Shown here: in pieces, positions 1-9,857 of the stretch
How positions within the stretch are numbered: the first letter of the stretch is position 1
Layout: every line of letters starts with the position of its first letter
Assembly: GCF_900098745.1 (NCBI RefSeq)
Contig: NZ_FQTT01000011.1
Location: 282,237-346,236, forward strand
DNA from: Actinomyces glycerinitolerans
GTDB taxonomy: Bacteria > Actinomycetota > Actinomycetes > Actinomycetales > Actinomycetaceae
Length of the DNA: 64,000 nucleotides
Direction of reading: 5' to 3'
Notes under the pieces: generated by a model
Told to the model about the DNA's origin: nothing
Database searches by the model: none
What the model saw: only the letters and a program-made list of their open reading frames with translations
Made by a program: the position numbers and the translations under genes

Positions 1-987
1 GCCGGCGGCCTCGGAGTCCGTCTTCGCCTTCGCGACGATGTCGGCCACGCCGTAGGCGTCGGTGGTGCAGTCGGACTCCGCCAGGTCGAGGTTGCGGGCG
101 GTGGCGGCGGTGACGTCCTTGGTGCCGTCCGCGGCGGTGGTCACCGTCAGGGAGATCTCGCCGAGTTTGAGGCCGTAGTGGTCGGGCTGGACGACGGCGA
201 TGTCCGTGCCGTCGGTCGACTTGACGACGTCGGCGAAGGGCACGTGGGTGTGGCCGGCGACGACGGCGTCGACGGCGCCGTTGAACTGGTTGCCATAGAT
301 GGCGGCGTCCTCGTGGGCCAGGACGACGACGACGTCGGCCTCTCCGTTGGCGGCGTCGCCGTCCTTCAGCGCGGTGGCGCGCGCGTTGGCGGTGGCGGTC
401 GCGTCGGAGACCGTGAGGCCTTCGAGCGCGGACTTGGACACCAGGCTGGGCAGCTCTTCGGTGACGACGCCGATGAAGCCGACCGTGACGCCGTCGACCT
501 CGGTGATCCAGGTGCCGTTGCCGGAGCCCTCGGCGCCCAGGGCGGCGTTGCCGGTGACGTTCGCGGACAGGATCGGGGCGTTGAAGGCGGGCAGGAGGCG
601 GTCGGCGAGGTCGGTGATGCCCTTGTCGAACTCGTGGTTGCCGGCGCTGGTGACGTCCAGGCCGATGGCGTTCAGGACGTCGATGGTGGGCTGGTCGTCG
701 AGGATCGAGGAGATGTAGGCGCTGCCGCCGACGTTGTCACCATTGGAGACGAAGAGCGTGCTGGGGTTGCGCTCGCGGGCGGCGGCGACCTCGCAGGCCA
801 GGGTGACGGCGCCGGGCTCGTCGCCGGTGGTTTCGATGTGGCCGTGCAGGTCGGTGATGCCGAGGATGGAAAGCGTGGTGGTGTCGGCGGCCTCCGCGGC
901 CGTGGCCGGGGCGGTGATTGCCGGCGCGAAGGCACCGAGGGCCAGGGCCGCCGTGAAGGCGACGAGGCGGCGATATAGGTGTGGCAT
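1..987 (-). CDS. 5'-nucleotidase / metallophosphatase family protein, C-terminus beyond window
   Basis: This is the first 329 residues of a secreted 5'-nucleotidase (UshA/NT5E type) that runs off the left edge. The product starts MPHLYRRLVAFTAALALGAF, a signal peptide, and then shows the metallophosphatase signature in order: TDLHGHIE (D-x-H), SNGDNVGG, SAGNHEFDKG, VVVLAHEDA and VAGHTHV. These residues bind the two metals that hydrolyse nucleotide phosphates outside the cell. The 5'-nucleotidase C-terminal domain should lie outside the window. The protein is a clear paralogue of the product at 5537-7960, sharing runs such as GAVTLACEVAAAR and NVGGSAYISS. The fructose operon sits between the two. 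The ATG at 987 is chosen from the signal peptide; I see no strong ribosome binding site before it. Unlike its paralogue, this copy keeps the D-x-H histidine. Confidence 0.85.
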   Translation of the reverse strand, partial: MPHLYRRLVAFTAALALGAFAPAITAPATAAEAADTTTLSILGITDLHGHIETTGDEPGAVTLACEVAAARERNPSTLFVSNGDNVGGSAYISSILDDQPTIDVLNAIGLDVTSAGNHEFDKGITDLADRLLPAFNAPILSANVTGNAALGAEGSGNGTWITEVDGVTVGFIGVVTEELPSLVSKSALEGLTVSDATATANARATALKDGDAANGEADVVVVLAHEDAAIYGNQFNGAVDAVVAGHTHVPFADVVKSTDGTDIAVVQPDHYGLKLGEISLTVTTAADGTKDVTAATARNLDLAESDCTTDAYGVADIVAKAKTDSEAAG

Positions 988-1046
988 GAGCAGTCTCGGG
1001 AGGTTAGTGGGGTGGAAGACGCGACGAGTGTAACCCCTTTCACACG

Positions 1047-1087
1047 GCGTCCGGGCCCGAGTGGCAATCCCACCCGGGCCCGGACGC
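1047..1087 (-). terminator. Hairpin after fruA
   Basis: Arms at 1047-1059 and 1075-1087 (GCGTCCGGGCCCG and its complement) form a perfect 13-bp stem with a 15-nt loop. It lies between the fruA stop (1115) and the nucleotidase start (987), both on the minus strand, so it probably ends the fructose operon. No clear T-run follows, which is common in high-GC actinobacteria. Confidence 0.6.
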
Positions 1088-1114
1088 TTCGGACCGACTC
1101 AGTCGACGGTCGGA

Positions 1115-3211
1115 TCAGGCGGCAACCGCCTCGGCGGCGGCTTCAGCCAAGAGCTTGCGAGCCCGGGCCTGCTTGAGGACGAGCACGCCGATGGCGGTGA
1201 CCAACATGCCCGCGATGATCGAGATGAAGAACCCGAGCAGGTTGTCGATCGCGAAGAACACGAAGATACCGCCGTGCGGAGCACGCGAACCCACGTGCAG
1301 CGCCATGGACAGGGCGCCGGTCACGGCGCCGCCCACCATGGACGGCGGGATGATGCGCAGCGGGTCGGCGGCGGCGAAGGGGATGGCGCCCTCGGAGATG
1401 AAGGAGGCGCCCAGCAGCCAGGCGGCCCGCCCGTTGTCCCGCTCGACGTCGGTGAACAGGCCCGGGCGCACCGTGGTGGCCAGCGCGAGGGCCAGCGGCG
1501 GCACCATGCCGGCCGCCATAACCGCGGCCATGATCTCGTAGGAGGCGGTGGTCGCCGCGGACAGGCCGGCGGTGGCGAACAGGTAGGCGGCCTTGTTGAC
1601 CGGACCGCCCAGGTCGAAGCACATCATCAGGCCCAGGATGATGCCCAGGAAGATGGCGGAGCCGGAGTCTGCCATGGAGGTCAGCGAGTCGCTCATCCAG
1701 GTCATGAAGGAGGCCAGCGGGTTGCCGAGGACCATGTACATCAGGGAACCGACCACCAGTGTGGTGGACAGCGGGATGATGACCACCGGCATGAGGCTGC
1801 GCAGCCACCGGGGCACGTCCAGCCCCGCGAGCCAGGAGGCCATGTAGCCGGCGAGCAGCCCGCCGATCAGACCGCCGATGAAGCCGGCACCGATGGCCAC
1901 CGACAGCGCGCCCATGGCGAAGCCGGGGGCGATGCCGGGGCGTCCGGCCAGGCCGAAGGCGGTGTACCCGGCCAGGGCCGGCACCAGGAAGTTCATGGCC
2001 GCGGTGCCCAGGAGGGCGAAGACCGCACCGATGTAGGCCATCAGCGGGGAACCGCCCAGGGCGTGCGGGGCCGCGTAGGCCGGGTTACTCAGATCCGGCA
2101 GGTTCCAAAGGCTGGAGGCCGCGAGCCCCTCATCCGCGTTGCCGATGACGATGGTCTGGGCGGTGGAGCCGATGTCGTAGCCGCCGAACAGGAAGCCCAG
2201 GGCGGTGAGCAGACCGCCCGCGGCCACGAAGGGAATCATGTAGGACACGCCGGTCATCACCGAGCGCTGCAGGCGCCGCGCCCAGTGCACGTGCTCCTCC
2301 TCGCCCTCGGCCTCGCCGCCGCCGGCTCCCGCCGCCACCCGCTTGGCGCCGGGATCGTCGATGGCGGCCAGGGCCTGGTCCACCAGGGAGCCGGCGTCGT
2401 TGACAGCGGCCTTGACCCCGACGTCGATCACGGGCTTTCCGGCGAAGCGCTCCAGGCCCTTGACCGGCAGGTCGTGGGCGAAGATGACGGCGTCGGCCGC
2501 CTCCACCAGGTCGGCGTCGAGCCAGTCGATCTTGCCGGAGCCCTGCCCCTCGATGCGCACGGTCACGCCGCGCTCCTTGCCGGCCTGTTCGAGCGCCTCG
2601 GCGGCCATGAAGGTGTGGGCGATGCCGGTGGGGCAGGAGGAGACGCCGACGATGACGCGGCCGGTGTCGGCGGGAGCCGCGGCGGGCGCAGCGGCATCCT
2701 CCTGAGCGGGGGCGGCGCCGTCGCCGAGCAGCTCGGGCTGGACCTGCTCGGTGACCAGTCGGGCGACGTCCTCGGGGGTGGCCGCGGCGCGCAGGGCGCC
2801 GGTGAACTCCGACTTCATCAGCCCGCGGGCGAGCTTGGCCAGCAGCTGCAGGTGGAAGTCGTCCGCACCGGCGGGGGCGGCGATCATGAACACGAGGTCG
2901 GCGCCCTGCCCGTCGGCGGCACCGAAGTCGACCGGCTGGTTCAGGCGGGCGAAGCCGAGCGAGGGGGCGAGCACGTGCGGGCTGCGGCAGTGCGGGATGG
3001 CGATGCCGCCGGGGATGCCGGTGGGCGCGGTGGCCTCGCGGGCCAGGGCGTCGGCGGCGAGCCCCTCGGTGGTGTCGGCGCGGCCGGCGGCGGCGACGAC
3101 GTCTGCCAGGTAGTTGATGACCGCCTGCTTGTCGGTGCCGGCGGACGCGTCCAGGCGGACGAGTTCGGGCACGATCAGCGGCGTGTTCGCTGCGTTGGTG
3201 GGTTGGGACAT
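1115..3211 (-). CDS. fruA: PTS fructose transporter subunit IIABC
   Basis: A single 698-residue permease takes up fructose and phosphorylates it to fructose-1-phosphate. Three PTS domains are fused in the order IIA-IIB-IIC. The IIA part (about residues 10-155) has the phospho-acceptor His74 in GGIAIPHCR. An Ala/Pro-rich linker follows, then IIB (about 184-285) with Cys193 in VGVSSCPTGIAHT. The IIC part (about 315-690) has many membrane segments and the fructose-type stretch MTGVSYMIPFVAAGGLL. The length is normal for actinobacterial FruA. The ATG at 3211 follows AAGGAAAA. It is the last gene of fruR-fruK-fruA, 50 nt after fruK. The neighbouring 1-phosphofructokinase matches the expected product of this transporter. 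Confidence 0.95.
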   Translation of the reverse strand: MSQPTNAANTPLIVPELVRLDASAGTDKQAVINYLADVVAAAGRADTTEGLAADALAREATAPTGIPGGIAIPHCRSPHVLAPSLGFARLNQPVDFGAADGQGADLVFMIAAPAGADDFHLQLLAKLARGLMKSEFTGALRAAATPEDVARLVTEQVQPELLGDGAAPAQEDAAAPAAAPADTGRVIVGVSSCPTGIAHTFMAAEALEQAGKERGVTVRIEGQGSGKIDWLDADLVEAADAVIFAHDLPVKGLERFAGKPVIDVGVKAAVNDAGSLVDQALAAIDDPGAKRVAAGAGGGEAEGEEEHVHWARRLQRSVMTGVSYMIPFVAAGGLLTALGFLFGGYDIGSTAQTIVIGNADEGLAASSLWNLPDLSNPAYAAPHALGGSPLMAYIGAVFALLGTAAMNFLVPALAGYTAFGLAGRPGIAPGFAMGALSVAIGAGFIGGLIGGLLAGYMASWLAGLDVPRWLRSLMPVVIIPLSTTLVVGSLMYMVLGNPLASFMTWMSDSLTSMADSGSAIFLGIILGLMMCFDLGGPVNKAAYLFATAGLSAATTASYEIMAAVMAAGMVPPLALALATTVRPGLFTDVERDNGRAAWLLGASFISEGAIPFAAADPLRIIPPSMVGGAVTGALSMALHVGSRAPHGGIFVFFAIDNLLGFFISIIAGMLVTAIGVLVLKQARARKLLAEAAAEAVAA

Positions 3212-3261
3212 GGTGTTTTCCTTGTGGTCTCCTGGTTAGTGGTGGTGTGGTTGCGGGCTGG

Positions 3262-4293
3262 TCAGAGCTCGGTGATTTCGGCGGCCTGCGTGGACAGGTC
3301 GGCGGGTCCGGGCAGGGTGGTACCGGGCAGGCCTGCGGCGGCGGAGCCGTAGGCCATGGCGGTGGCCAGACACTCGGGGGCGGCGGCGCCGTGCACGTCG
3401 GCCAGGATGTAGCCGGCGACGGAGGAGTCTCCGGCACCGACGGTGGAGATGACGGGGACGGCGGGCGCGGTGGCCCGCCAGGCGCCGGAGGCGGTGGCCA
3501 GGACGGCACCGGCGCCGCCGAGGGTGGCCAGCACCGCGCCCACGCCGCGGTCCACCAGGACGCGGGCGGCCTGGGCGACGGGGGCGTAGTCACCGGCGAG
3601 CGCACCCTCTTCCAGGGCGGTGGCGCGCTCGGGGGGCAGGCCCGCGAGCTGGCCGAGCTCCTCCCCGTTGGGTTTGATCAGGTCGGGGGCGGCCTCGGGC
3701 AGGGCGGCGGCCAGGGCGGCCAGGGGCGCGTCGGAGGTGTCGACCGCGATGCGCAGCCCGGGGGCTGCCCGACGCAGCAGACCGACCAGGCGCGCGTACC
3801 AGTCGGTGGGGGCGCCGGGCGGCAACGAACCGGACAGGATGGCCCAGCTGTGGACGCCGGCCGGGCTGTCCCGATCGACGCCGGCGGTGTTGTCGGCCGC
3901 ACCCGCCGCCACGGCTCGACTCAGGGCCGCCTCCACGGCGGCGACCTCGGCGTCCGTCAGAGTGGCACCGGGCTCGTTGAGTTTGGTGGTGGTGCCGTCA
4001 GGCTCGGTGACTGCGGTGTTGATGCGCACGGCCCCGGCCACATCCACGGGGATTGTGCTCAGGCCGGGCGCGTCCAGCGCCTTGACCGCGGTCACCAGCG
4101 GGTCGTGCTCGGGCGCGGGCAGGACGGCGGTTACGGCCTCGCCGGAGCGGGCCAGCACGCGGGCGACATTGAGTCCCTTGCCGCCAGGCTCGGTGGTGAC
4201 CGACTGCAGCCGGTTGACGCCACCGCGCACGAGCGGACCGGCGAGCGTGACCGTGCGGTCCAGTGAGGGGTTGGGGGTGAGTGTGATGATCAT
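3262..4293 (-). CDS. fruK: 1-phosphofructokinase
   Basis: This enzyme phosphorylates fructose-1-phosphate to fructose-1,6-bisphosphate in the cytoplasm, using ATP. The 343-residue protein has the PfkB/ribokinase layout. The N-terminal MIITLTPNPSLDRTV is typical of FruK/LacC kinases, GGKGLNVARVL near residue 37 contacts the sugar, KPNGEEL lies near 207, and the anion-hole/catalytic motif GAGDSSVAG is at 286-294 with Asp289 as the base. Its ATG overlaps the fruR stop as ATGA (4290-4293), so the two are translationally coupled. FruA follows. LacC-type tagatose-6-phosphate kinase is the alternative by family, but the fructose PTS context decides. Confidence 0.95.
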   Translation of the reverse strand: MIITLTPNPSLDRTVTLAGPLVRGGVNRLQSVTTEPGGKGLNVARVLARSGEAVTAVLPAPEHDPLVTAVKALDAPGLSTIPVDVAGAVRINTAVTEPDGTTTKLNEPGATLTDAEVAAVEAALSRAVAAGAADNTAGVDRDSPAGVHSWAILSGSLPPGAPTDWYARLVGLLRRAAPGLRIAVDTSDAPLAALAAALPEAAPDLIKPNGEELGQLAGLPPERATALEEGALAGDYAPVAQAARVLVDRGVGAVLATLGGAGAVLATASGAWRATAPAVPVISTVGAGDSSVAGYILADVHGAAAPECLATAMAYGSAAAGLPGTTLPGPADLSTQAAEITEL

Positions 4294-5060
4294 GCGATGA
4301 GGACCTCGGTTCCGGTGTCGGCGAGTTGGGCGGCCAGTGGCGTGGGGAGGGCGGCGTCGGTGACCAGCAGGTCGACGTCGTCGATGTCGGCGAAGGAGAC
4401 CAGGTGCTCCTGGCCGATCTTGGTGGCGTCGGCCAGGGCGACGACGCGGCGGGCGGCGCGGACCATGGCGCGCTTTACGGCGGCCTCATCCGGGTCGGGT
4501 GTGGACAGCCCATGCTCGGCGGTCAGGCCGTTGGTGCCCATGACGGCCACGTTCACGCGCATGGCGGCGAGCGTTTCCAGGGCCTCGGGGCCGACGGCGG
4601 CCTGGGTGATGCCGCGGACCTGACCGCCGAGCATGCGCACGGTCAGGTCACTGCGGCCGGCCAGCAGGGCGGCGGTGAGTACGGAGTCGGTTACCACCGT
4701 CAGTCCCAGGCCCTCGGGCAGGAGCCGGGCGAGGCAGCCGACGGTGGTGCCGGCGTCGAGCAGGATGGTGGCACCGGGGCGCAGCTCCAGGGCACCGACG
4801 GCGGCCGCGGCGATGGCCTGCTTGGCGGTGGCGCCCAGCAGTTCGCGTTCGGCGACGGCGGTCTCCGGGAGGGCCAGCACGGTGGCGGGGACGGCGCCGC
4901 CGTGGACCTTGCGCACGGCGCCGGCGCGGTCCAGGGCCGTCAGGTCGCGGCGGATGGTTTCGACGGTGACGCCGTAGCGGGTGGCCAGGTCGGCGACGGC
5001 GACGCGACCCTCGTGGGCCACGGCATCAACGATGTCCTGCTGGCGCTGTTCGGCGTTCAC
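4290..5060 (-). CDS. fruR: DeoR-family repressor of the fructose operon
   Basis: The 256-residue DeoR-family regulator probably senses fructose-1-phosphate or fructose-1,6-bisphosphate and represses its own operon. An N-terminal winged helix-turn-helix (about residues 3-55) carries the family signature VTVETIRRDLTALDRAGAVRKVHGG. A DeoR sensor domain follows with ILLDAGTT and AVMGTNGL motifs. I chose the GTG at 5060 because GGTGGAGG lies eight bases before it. A longer reading from an ATG at 5099 would translate through the palindromic operator. It is the first gene of the operon and overlaps fruK by four bases. The perfect inverted repeat just upstream is the likely binding site. Confidence 0.88.
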   Translation of the reverse strand: MNAEQRQQDIVDAVAHEGRVAVADLATRYGVTVETIRRDLTALDRAGAVRKVHGGAVPATVLALPETAVAERELLGATAKQAIAAAAVGALELRPGATILLDAGTTVGCLARLLPEGLGLTVVTDSVLTAALLAGRSDLTVRMLGGQVRGITQAAVGPEALETLAAMRVNVAVMGTNGLTAEHGLSTPDPDEAAVKRAMVRAARRVVALADATKIGQEHLVSFADIDDVDLLVTDAALPTPLAAQLADTGTEVLIA

Positions 5061-5079
5061 TGCGTACCTCCACCCTGAA

Positions 5080-5124
5080 GTCCGTTCGGGCATAAGCATA
5101 TGCCCGAACGGACGTTCTTGTGAA
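5080..5124 (-). promoter_or_regulatory. fruRKA promoter with palindromic operator
   Basis: A perfect 15-bp inverted repeat (GTCCGTTCGGGCATA, four-base centre AGCA) spans 5080-5113. On the minus strand a plausible promoter overlaps it: -35 TTCACA (5119-5124), an 18-bp spacer and -10 TATGCT (5095-5100). A repressor bound to the palindrome would block the -10. This fits autoregulation by the DeoR-family FruR, whose GTG lies about 20 bp downstream. The palindrome is directly visible; the promoter boxes and the ligand are inference. Confidence 0.7.
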
Positions 5125-5168
5125 GGGGTTATGCGAACTTCGGGGAACTTTCTTGTCCGACCGGGCGT

Positions 5169-5540
5169 TCAGGCGCGCAGCAGCGGCAGGTAGGCGGACA
5201 GGTCGCAGCGCTCACCGGAGGCGTGCAGGGCCCCGGAGTCCAGCGCCTCCCGCCAGCCCAGGCGGCCGGTGGCCAGGGCCAGCCAGGTGGCGGCGTCGGT
5301 CTCCACCACACTGGGCGGGGTCCCCCGGCGGTGCACGGTGCCGGAGACCGCCTGGGTGACGCCGAAGGGCGGCACCCGCACCTCCACGGCATGCCCGGGG
5401 GCGCAGGCCGCCAGCTCCTCCAGGGTGTATCGCACGGCGGCGGCCGTATCGGCGCGTTGGGGCCGGGCGCCGGCATCGGTTGCGGTCGCCCACTGCCGCA
5501 CGGCGTGGGCGCCCGCGGCGGGATCAATACGTCGTCTCAC
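5169..5540 (-). CDS. Sterol carrier family protein (actinobacterial)
   Basis: This small 123-residue protein resembles the actinobacterial 'sterol carrier family protein' group, with an N-terminal RRRIDPAAG motif and a C-terminal SCP2-like part (TEEDAATW-type segment, here VVETDAATWLALATGRLGW). Its biochemical role is not established; such proteins may bind lipids or acyl-CoA. The GTG at 5540 is chosen because it overlaps the stop of the upstream nucleotidase gene as GTGA (5537-5540), which suggests translational coupling. A start further upstream at 5567 would lie inside that gene. I recognise the family from its pattern only. Confidence 0.65.
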   Translation of the reverse strand: MRRRIDPAAGAHAVRQWATATDAGARPQRADTAAAVRYTLEELAACAPGHAVEVRVPPFGVTQAVSGTVHRRGTPPSVVETDAATWLALATGRLGWREALDSGALHASGERCDLSAYLPLLRA

Positions 5541-7960
5541 GCCTCCGACGGTACGGCATGGCGCCACCCGCGCAGGCCCCGGCGGATCACGCGGTAGCAG
5601 GCCAGCCCCGAGGCGGCGACCACGGCCACCGACATCACGCTGAAGGAACCCAGGAAGTCCGCCACCTCGAAGCCGGCCAGCGAGTCGTCGGCGGGGGCGA
5701 CGATCACCTGATCGGCCGCCTCCGGGACGCCGGCATCGGCCTGAGCGGCGGCCGCACCGACCGGCACCAGGGCCTGCAGATCAATGCTGCGGGTGGAGCC
5801 GTCGCGGGCCACCAGGGTGAAGGAGACGACGGCGCAGGCCGCATTGGCGCTGACGCCGGCAGCACTGCCGGCGTCAGCCGGGCAGGTAGTGGTGGCGACG
5901 TCGGCGGGCAGGGCGATCTTCAGCGTGCTGGCGCCGGTCTCCGGCAGTTCGGGGGTGATGGTCGCGTCAATGGCGGCACTGGTCAGATGCTGGGTGCCGC
6001 CGTCGGCCAGGGCCACCGTGGCGGTGACCTCCGCGGCGGCGCCGGGGGCGGCCTGTTCGGAGGCGGCGGTGAAGCTCAGCCCGGTGAAACGGACCGTAGC
6101 GCTGCCGTCGGCGGCGTCAACGTCCAGGTCGACGCCGATCTGCCGCTTGGCCAGGTCGGCGGAGGTGGCGCCGCCGGCCTGGAGGTACTCGGCGGTGACG
6201 GCGCGGTCCAGAATGCCGGTGCTGGAGACCTCGCCCCCGCGCAGGACGGTGAAGCCGTCGCCGCCCGACAGCATGAAGGAGTTGGAGGCCACCACCACGC
6301 TGGCATCGTCGTCGAGCTCGACACCGTCGACGTAGACCGAGCGGATGACACGGGCGCGAGCGGCGTCGATGGCGGACTCGAGCTCGGCAGCGCTCTGCGC
6401 ACCGTTGGAGATTCGGCTCCAGTACTCCTCGAGCTCGTCGGCGGCGTCCTGGTCGATATAGACCTGCACGTTGGCGGAGACGCCGAGCATGAGCGCCGGC
6501 CGGGAGGTGTCGGGCTGCCACTGCTGGGCGAGCACGTCCTTGAGTTGGGCGCCGGTATAGGCGGCGTACCCCATCTCGTTGCCGAAGGGCTGGACGGTGT
6601 AGGCCTCCCCCTCGGTCAGATCGCCTAACAGGTAGTCGGCGCGCACGCCGCCGGGGTTCATCAGCCCCACATAGTGGTCGCCTTCGGGGCGAATATCGGT
6701 GGTCAGCCAGGCGCGGTAGGAGTCGGCGATTAGGTTGGCTGCGGTGGACTCGGTGGAGCGGTTGGCACCGGGGTCGGAGCCGGTGTTGGTGCCACGGTAG
6801 AAGCCGGTGCCCAGGCTGGTCAGCACGCGGGCGCCGGCGGCGCGGGACTCGCGGGCGGCCTGGTCGACGATGGCCTGGACGCCATAGGCGTCGGTGGCGC
6901 AGTTCGAGGCGGCCAGGTCGATGTTGGCGGCCTGCACCACGCCCACGGCACCGGTGGCGGGGTCGAAGGACAGGGTGATGTCGCCCAGTAGTTCCCCGTA
7001 CTGGCCCGACTGGACCACCGCGATGCGGTTGCCGTCCTTGCCGGTGACGGTGGTGGCGTGGGCGACGTGGGTGTGCCCGCCGAAGACGGCGTCGACAGAA
7101 CCGTTGAACTGGGTGGCGTAGACCGCGGCGTCCTCGTGGGCCAGGACGACGACGACGTCGGCCTCCCCATTGTCCGGATCGCCGTCCTTCAGGGCGGCGG
7201 CGCGGGCGTTGGCGGTGTGTACGAGGTCGGCGACCTCGAGTCCCTCGAGGGCCGGGCCTGCCACCAGGCTGGGCAGGGAGTCGGTGACCAGGCCGATGAA
7301 GCCGACGGTCACGCCGTCCACCTGCGTCGTCCACACGCCGTCGCCGTCCCCCTCGGCGCGCAGGGCGTCGTTGCCGGTGACATTGGCGGCCAGCACGGGG
7401 GCGTCGAAGGCGCCCAGCAGACGGGCGGAGAGGTCGGTGGCGCCGTTGTCGAATTCGTGGTTGCCGGCGGCGGTGACGTCCAGGCCGATGGCGTTGAGGA
7501 TGTCGATGGTGGGCTGGTCGTCCAGCACCGATGAGATATAGGCCGAGCCGCCCACGTTGTCGCCGGTGGAGACCAGCAGGGTGCCCGGCGTGGCGGAGCG
7601 GGCGGCGGCGACCTCACAGGCCAGGGTGACGGCGCCGGGCTCGGAGACCAGCTGCGCGCCCTCGCTGTCGGTGGACACCCGCTCGATGTGGCCGCCGAAG
7701 TCGCTGATACCCAGCAGGTTGATCGTGACGGTCGCAGCGTCCGCACCGGCAGGGGCGGCAGCGGCAGCCGCCCGCTCGTCGGCGACACTCGCGCCGGGGC
7801 TCGCGCTCAGCATGCCGCCTACCGGGGCGGCCACTACCACCGGGCCGCCGATGGCGGAGCCGGTAACCGCGGTCGGCGCAGCCACTGCGCCGGGATCAAG
7901 GGCAGCGAGGCAAAGGGCCGTCAGGGGGACGACCAGCCGGCCCAGGTGTCGCGATCTCAT
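5537..7960 (-). CDS. 5'-nucleotidase family protein with altered metal site
   Basis: This 807-residue secreted metallophosphatase is a paralogue of the gene at the left edge. The ATG at 7960 is preceded by GAGGACCACC and opens a signal peptide (MRSRHLGRLVVPLTALCLAA). A metallophosphatase domain (about residues 60-330) shows GDNVGG, AAGNHEFDNG, VLAHEDA and GGHTHV. A 5'-nucleotidase C-terminal domain (about 370-560) includes NPGGVRADYL and YTVQPFGNEM. An extra beta-rich region and one membrane helix near the C-terminus (FLGSFSVMSVAVVAASGLACY) with an Arg-rich tail anchor it; there is no LPxTG. The first metal motif reads ISDFGGHIE, so the usual D-x-H is D-x-G. The enzyme may have changed metal use or activity. 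Its stop overlaps the next gene by GTGA. Confidence 0.88.
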   Translation of the reverse strand: MRSRHLGRLVVPLTALCLAALDPGAVAAPTAVTGSAIGGPVVVAAPVGGMLSASPGASVADERAAAAAAPAGADAATVTINLLGISDFGGHIERVSTDSEGAQLVSEPGAVTLACEVAAARSATPGTLLVSTGDNVGGSAYISSVLDDQPTIDILNAIGLDVTAAGNHEFDNGATDLSARLLGAFDAPVLAANVTGNDALRAEGDGDGVWTTQVDGVTVGFIGLVTDSLPSLVAGPALEGLEVADLVHTANARAAALKDGDPDNGEADVVVVLAHEDAAVYATQFNGSVDAVFGGHTHVAHATTVTGKDGNRIAVVQSGQYGELLGDITLSFDPATGAVGVVQAANIDLAASNCATDAYGVQAIVDQAARESRAAGARVLTSLGTGFYRGTNTGSDPGANRSTESTAANLIADSYRAWLTTDIRPEGDHYVGLMNPGGVRADYLLGDLTEGEAYTVQPFGNEMGYAAYTGAQLKDVLAQQWQPDTSRPALMLGVSANVQVYIDQDAADELEEYWSRISNGAQSAAELESAIDAARARVIRSVYVDGVELDDDASVVVASNSFMLSGGDGFTVLRGGEVSSTGILDRAVTAEYLQAGGATSADLAKRQIGVDLDVDAADGSATVRFTGLSFTAASEQAAPGAAAEVTATVALADGGTQHLTSAAIDATITPELPETGASTLKIALPADVATTTCPADAGSAAGVSANAACAVVSFTLVARDGSTRSIDLQALVPVGAAAAQADAGVPEAADQVIVAPADDSLAGFEVADFLGSFSVMSVAVVAASGLACYRVIRRGLRGWRHAVPSEA

Positions 7961-8299
7961 GGTGGTCCTCGTAGTGATCATCAGTAGGTCGAACGATTGA
8001 CATCACCATAAGTGTCAGGACACCTATGGGCCAGGGCACATACCAATTAGTAATCATGACAATTTGATGATGCTAGGCAGGCCTCCACCTATGAACCCGG
8101 ATTGCCGCCACCGCGCCCCCTACTTTCCGGCTCCATACCGCGCATACGACACGACGGCGCCCGGCCGCTTGGGAAGCGACCGGGCGCCGTCGTCGGGCAG
8201 CAAGTCCCGGAGCACGTGACCGCGAGGTAACCGCACCCGCGCTACGCATCGGCCGATCGGCTAGGCCGATTGGCTACCCCCGTCTTTCGGATCATCGGA
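7961..8299. other. Gene-free interval between gdhA and the nucleotidase
   Basis: This 339-bp interval has no supported gene. It holds the promoter region of the nucleotidase gene (an AT-richer stretch near 8040-8075) and the gdhA terminator hairpin at 8152-8192. I see no RNA gene or mobile element in it. Confidence 0.6.
8152..8192 (-). terminator. Terminator-like hairpin after gdhA
   Basis: Arms at 8152-8170 and 8174-8192 form a 19-bp stem with one mismatch and a GGG loop. It is about 110 bp beyond the gdhA stop and could stop transcription from either side. Confidence 0.65.
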
Positions 8300-9655
<1,356 letters not shown>

Positions 9656-9775
9656 TCACCTGGCAGCGGCGCGTGCCGATTTCCCATCAGCGTCGCGTGA
9701 CTGCGATTACGGCGCAGGAGCACGTCTTTGAGCAGGCGGGCATCCCGCGCTGGGCTAAACACTCCCACCTCGCCG

Positions 9776-9804
9776 GTAACTGAGACGAAACATCTCATGT
9801 TTCG
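9776..9804 (-). promoter_or_regulatory. GlnR-like nitrogen box and palindrome upstream of gdhA
   Basis: The plus strand reads GTAAC-TGAGAC-GAAAC at 9776-9791, an exact fit to the actinobacterial GlnR consensus gTnAC-n6-GaAAC. It runs into a palindrome CGAAACAT-CTC-ATGTTTCG (9786-9804), which puts GAAAC half-sites on both strands. The site lies about 140 bp before the gdhA start. GlnR control of ammonium assimilation is known in related bacteria; that it acts here is inference. Confidence 0.55.
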
Positions 9805-9857
9805 ACCGTAGGCTGCGGAGAGGGAGGGAGCGGCGACCGCGAACGCGGGGGCGCCAC

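Noticed and set aside
1061-3352. Long plus-strand open frame of 763 codons over the fructose operon
   Set aside because: It is the antisense of fruA and fruK. Its translation is Gly/His/Gln-rich without domains, as expected for the reverse of GC-rich codons, while the minus strand gives clear PTS and kinase motifs.
4293-5099. Longer FruR starting MLMPERTSG at 5099
   Set aside because: Translation would pass through the palindromic operator and the ribosome binding site of the GTG at 5060, which is the better start.
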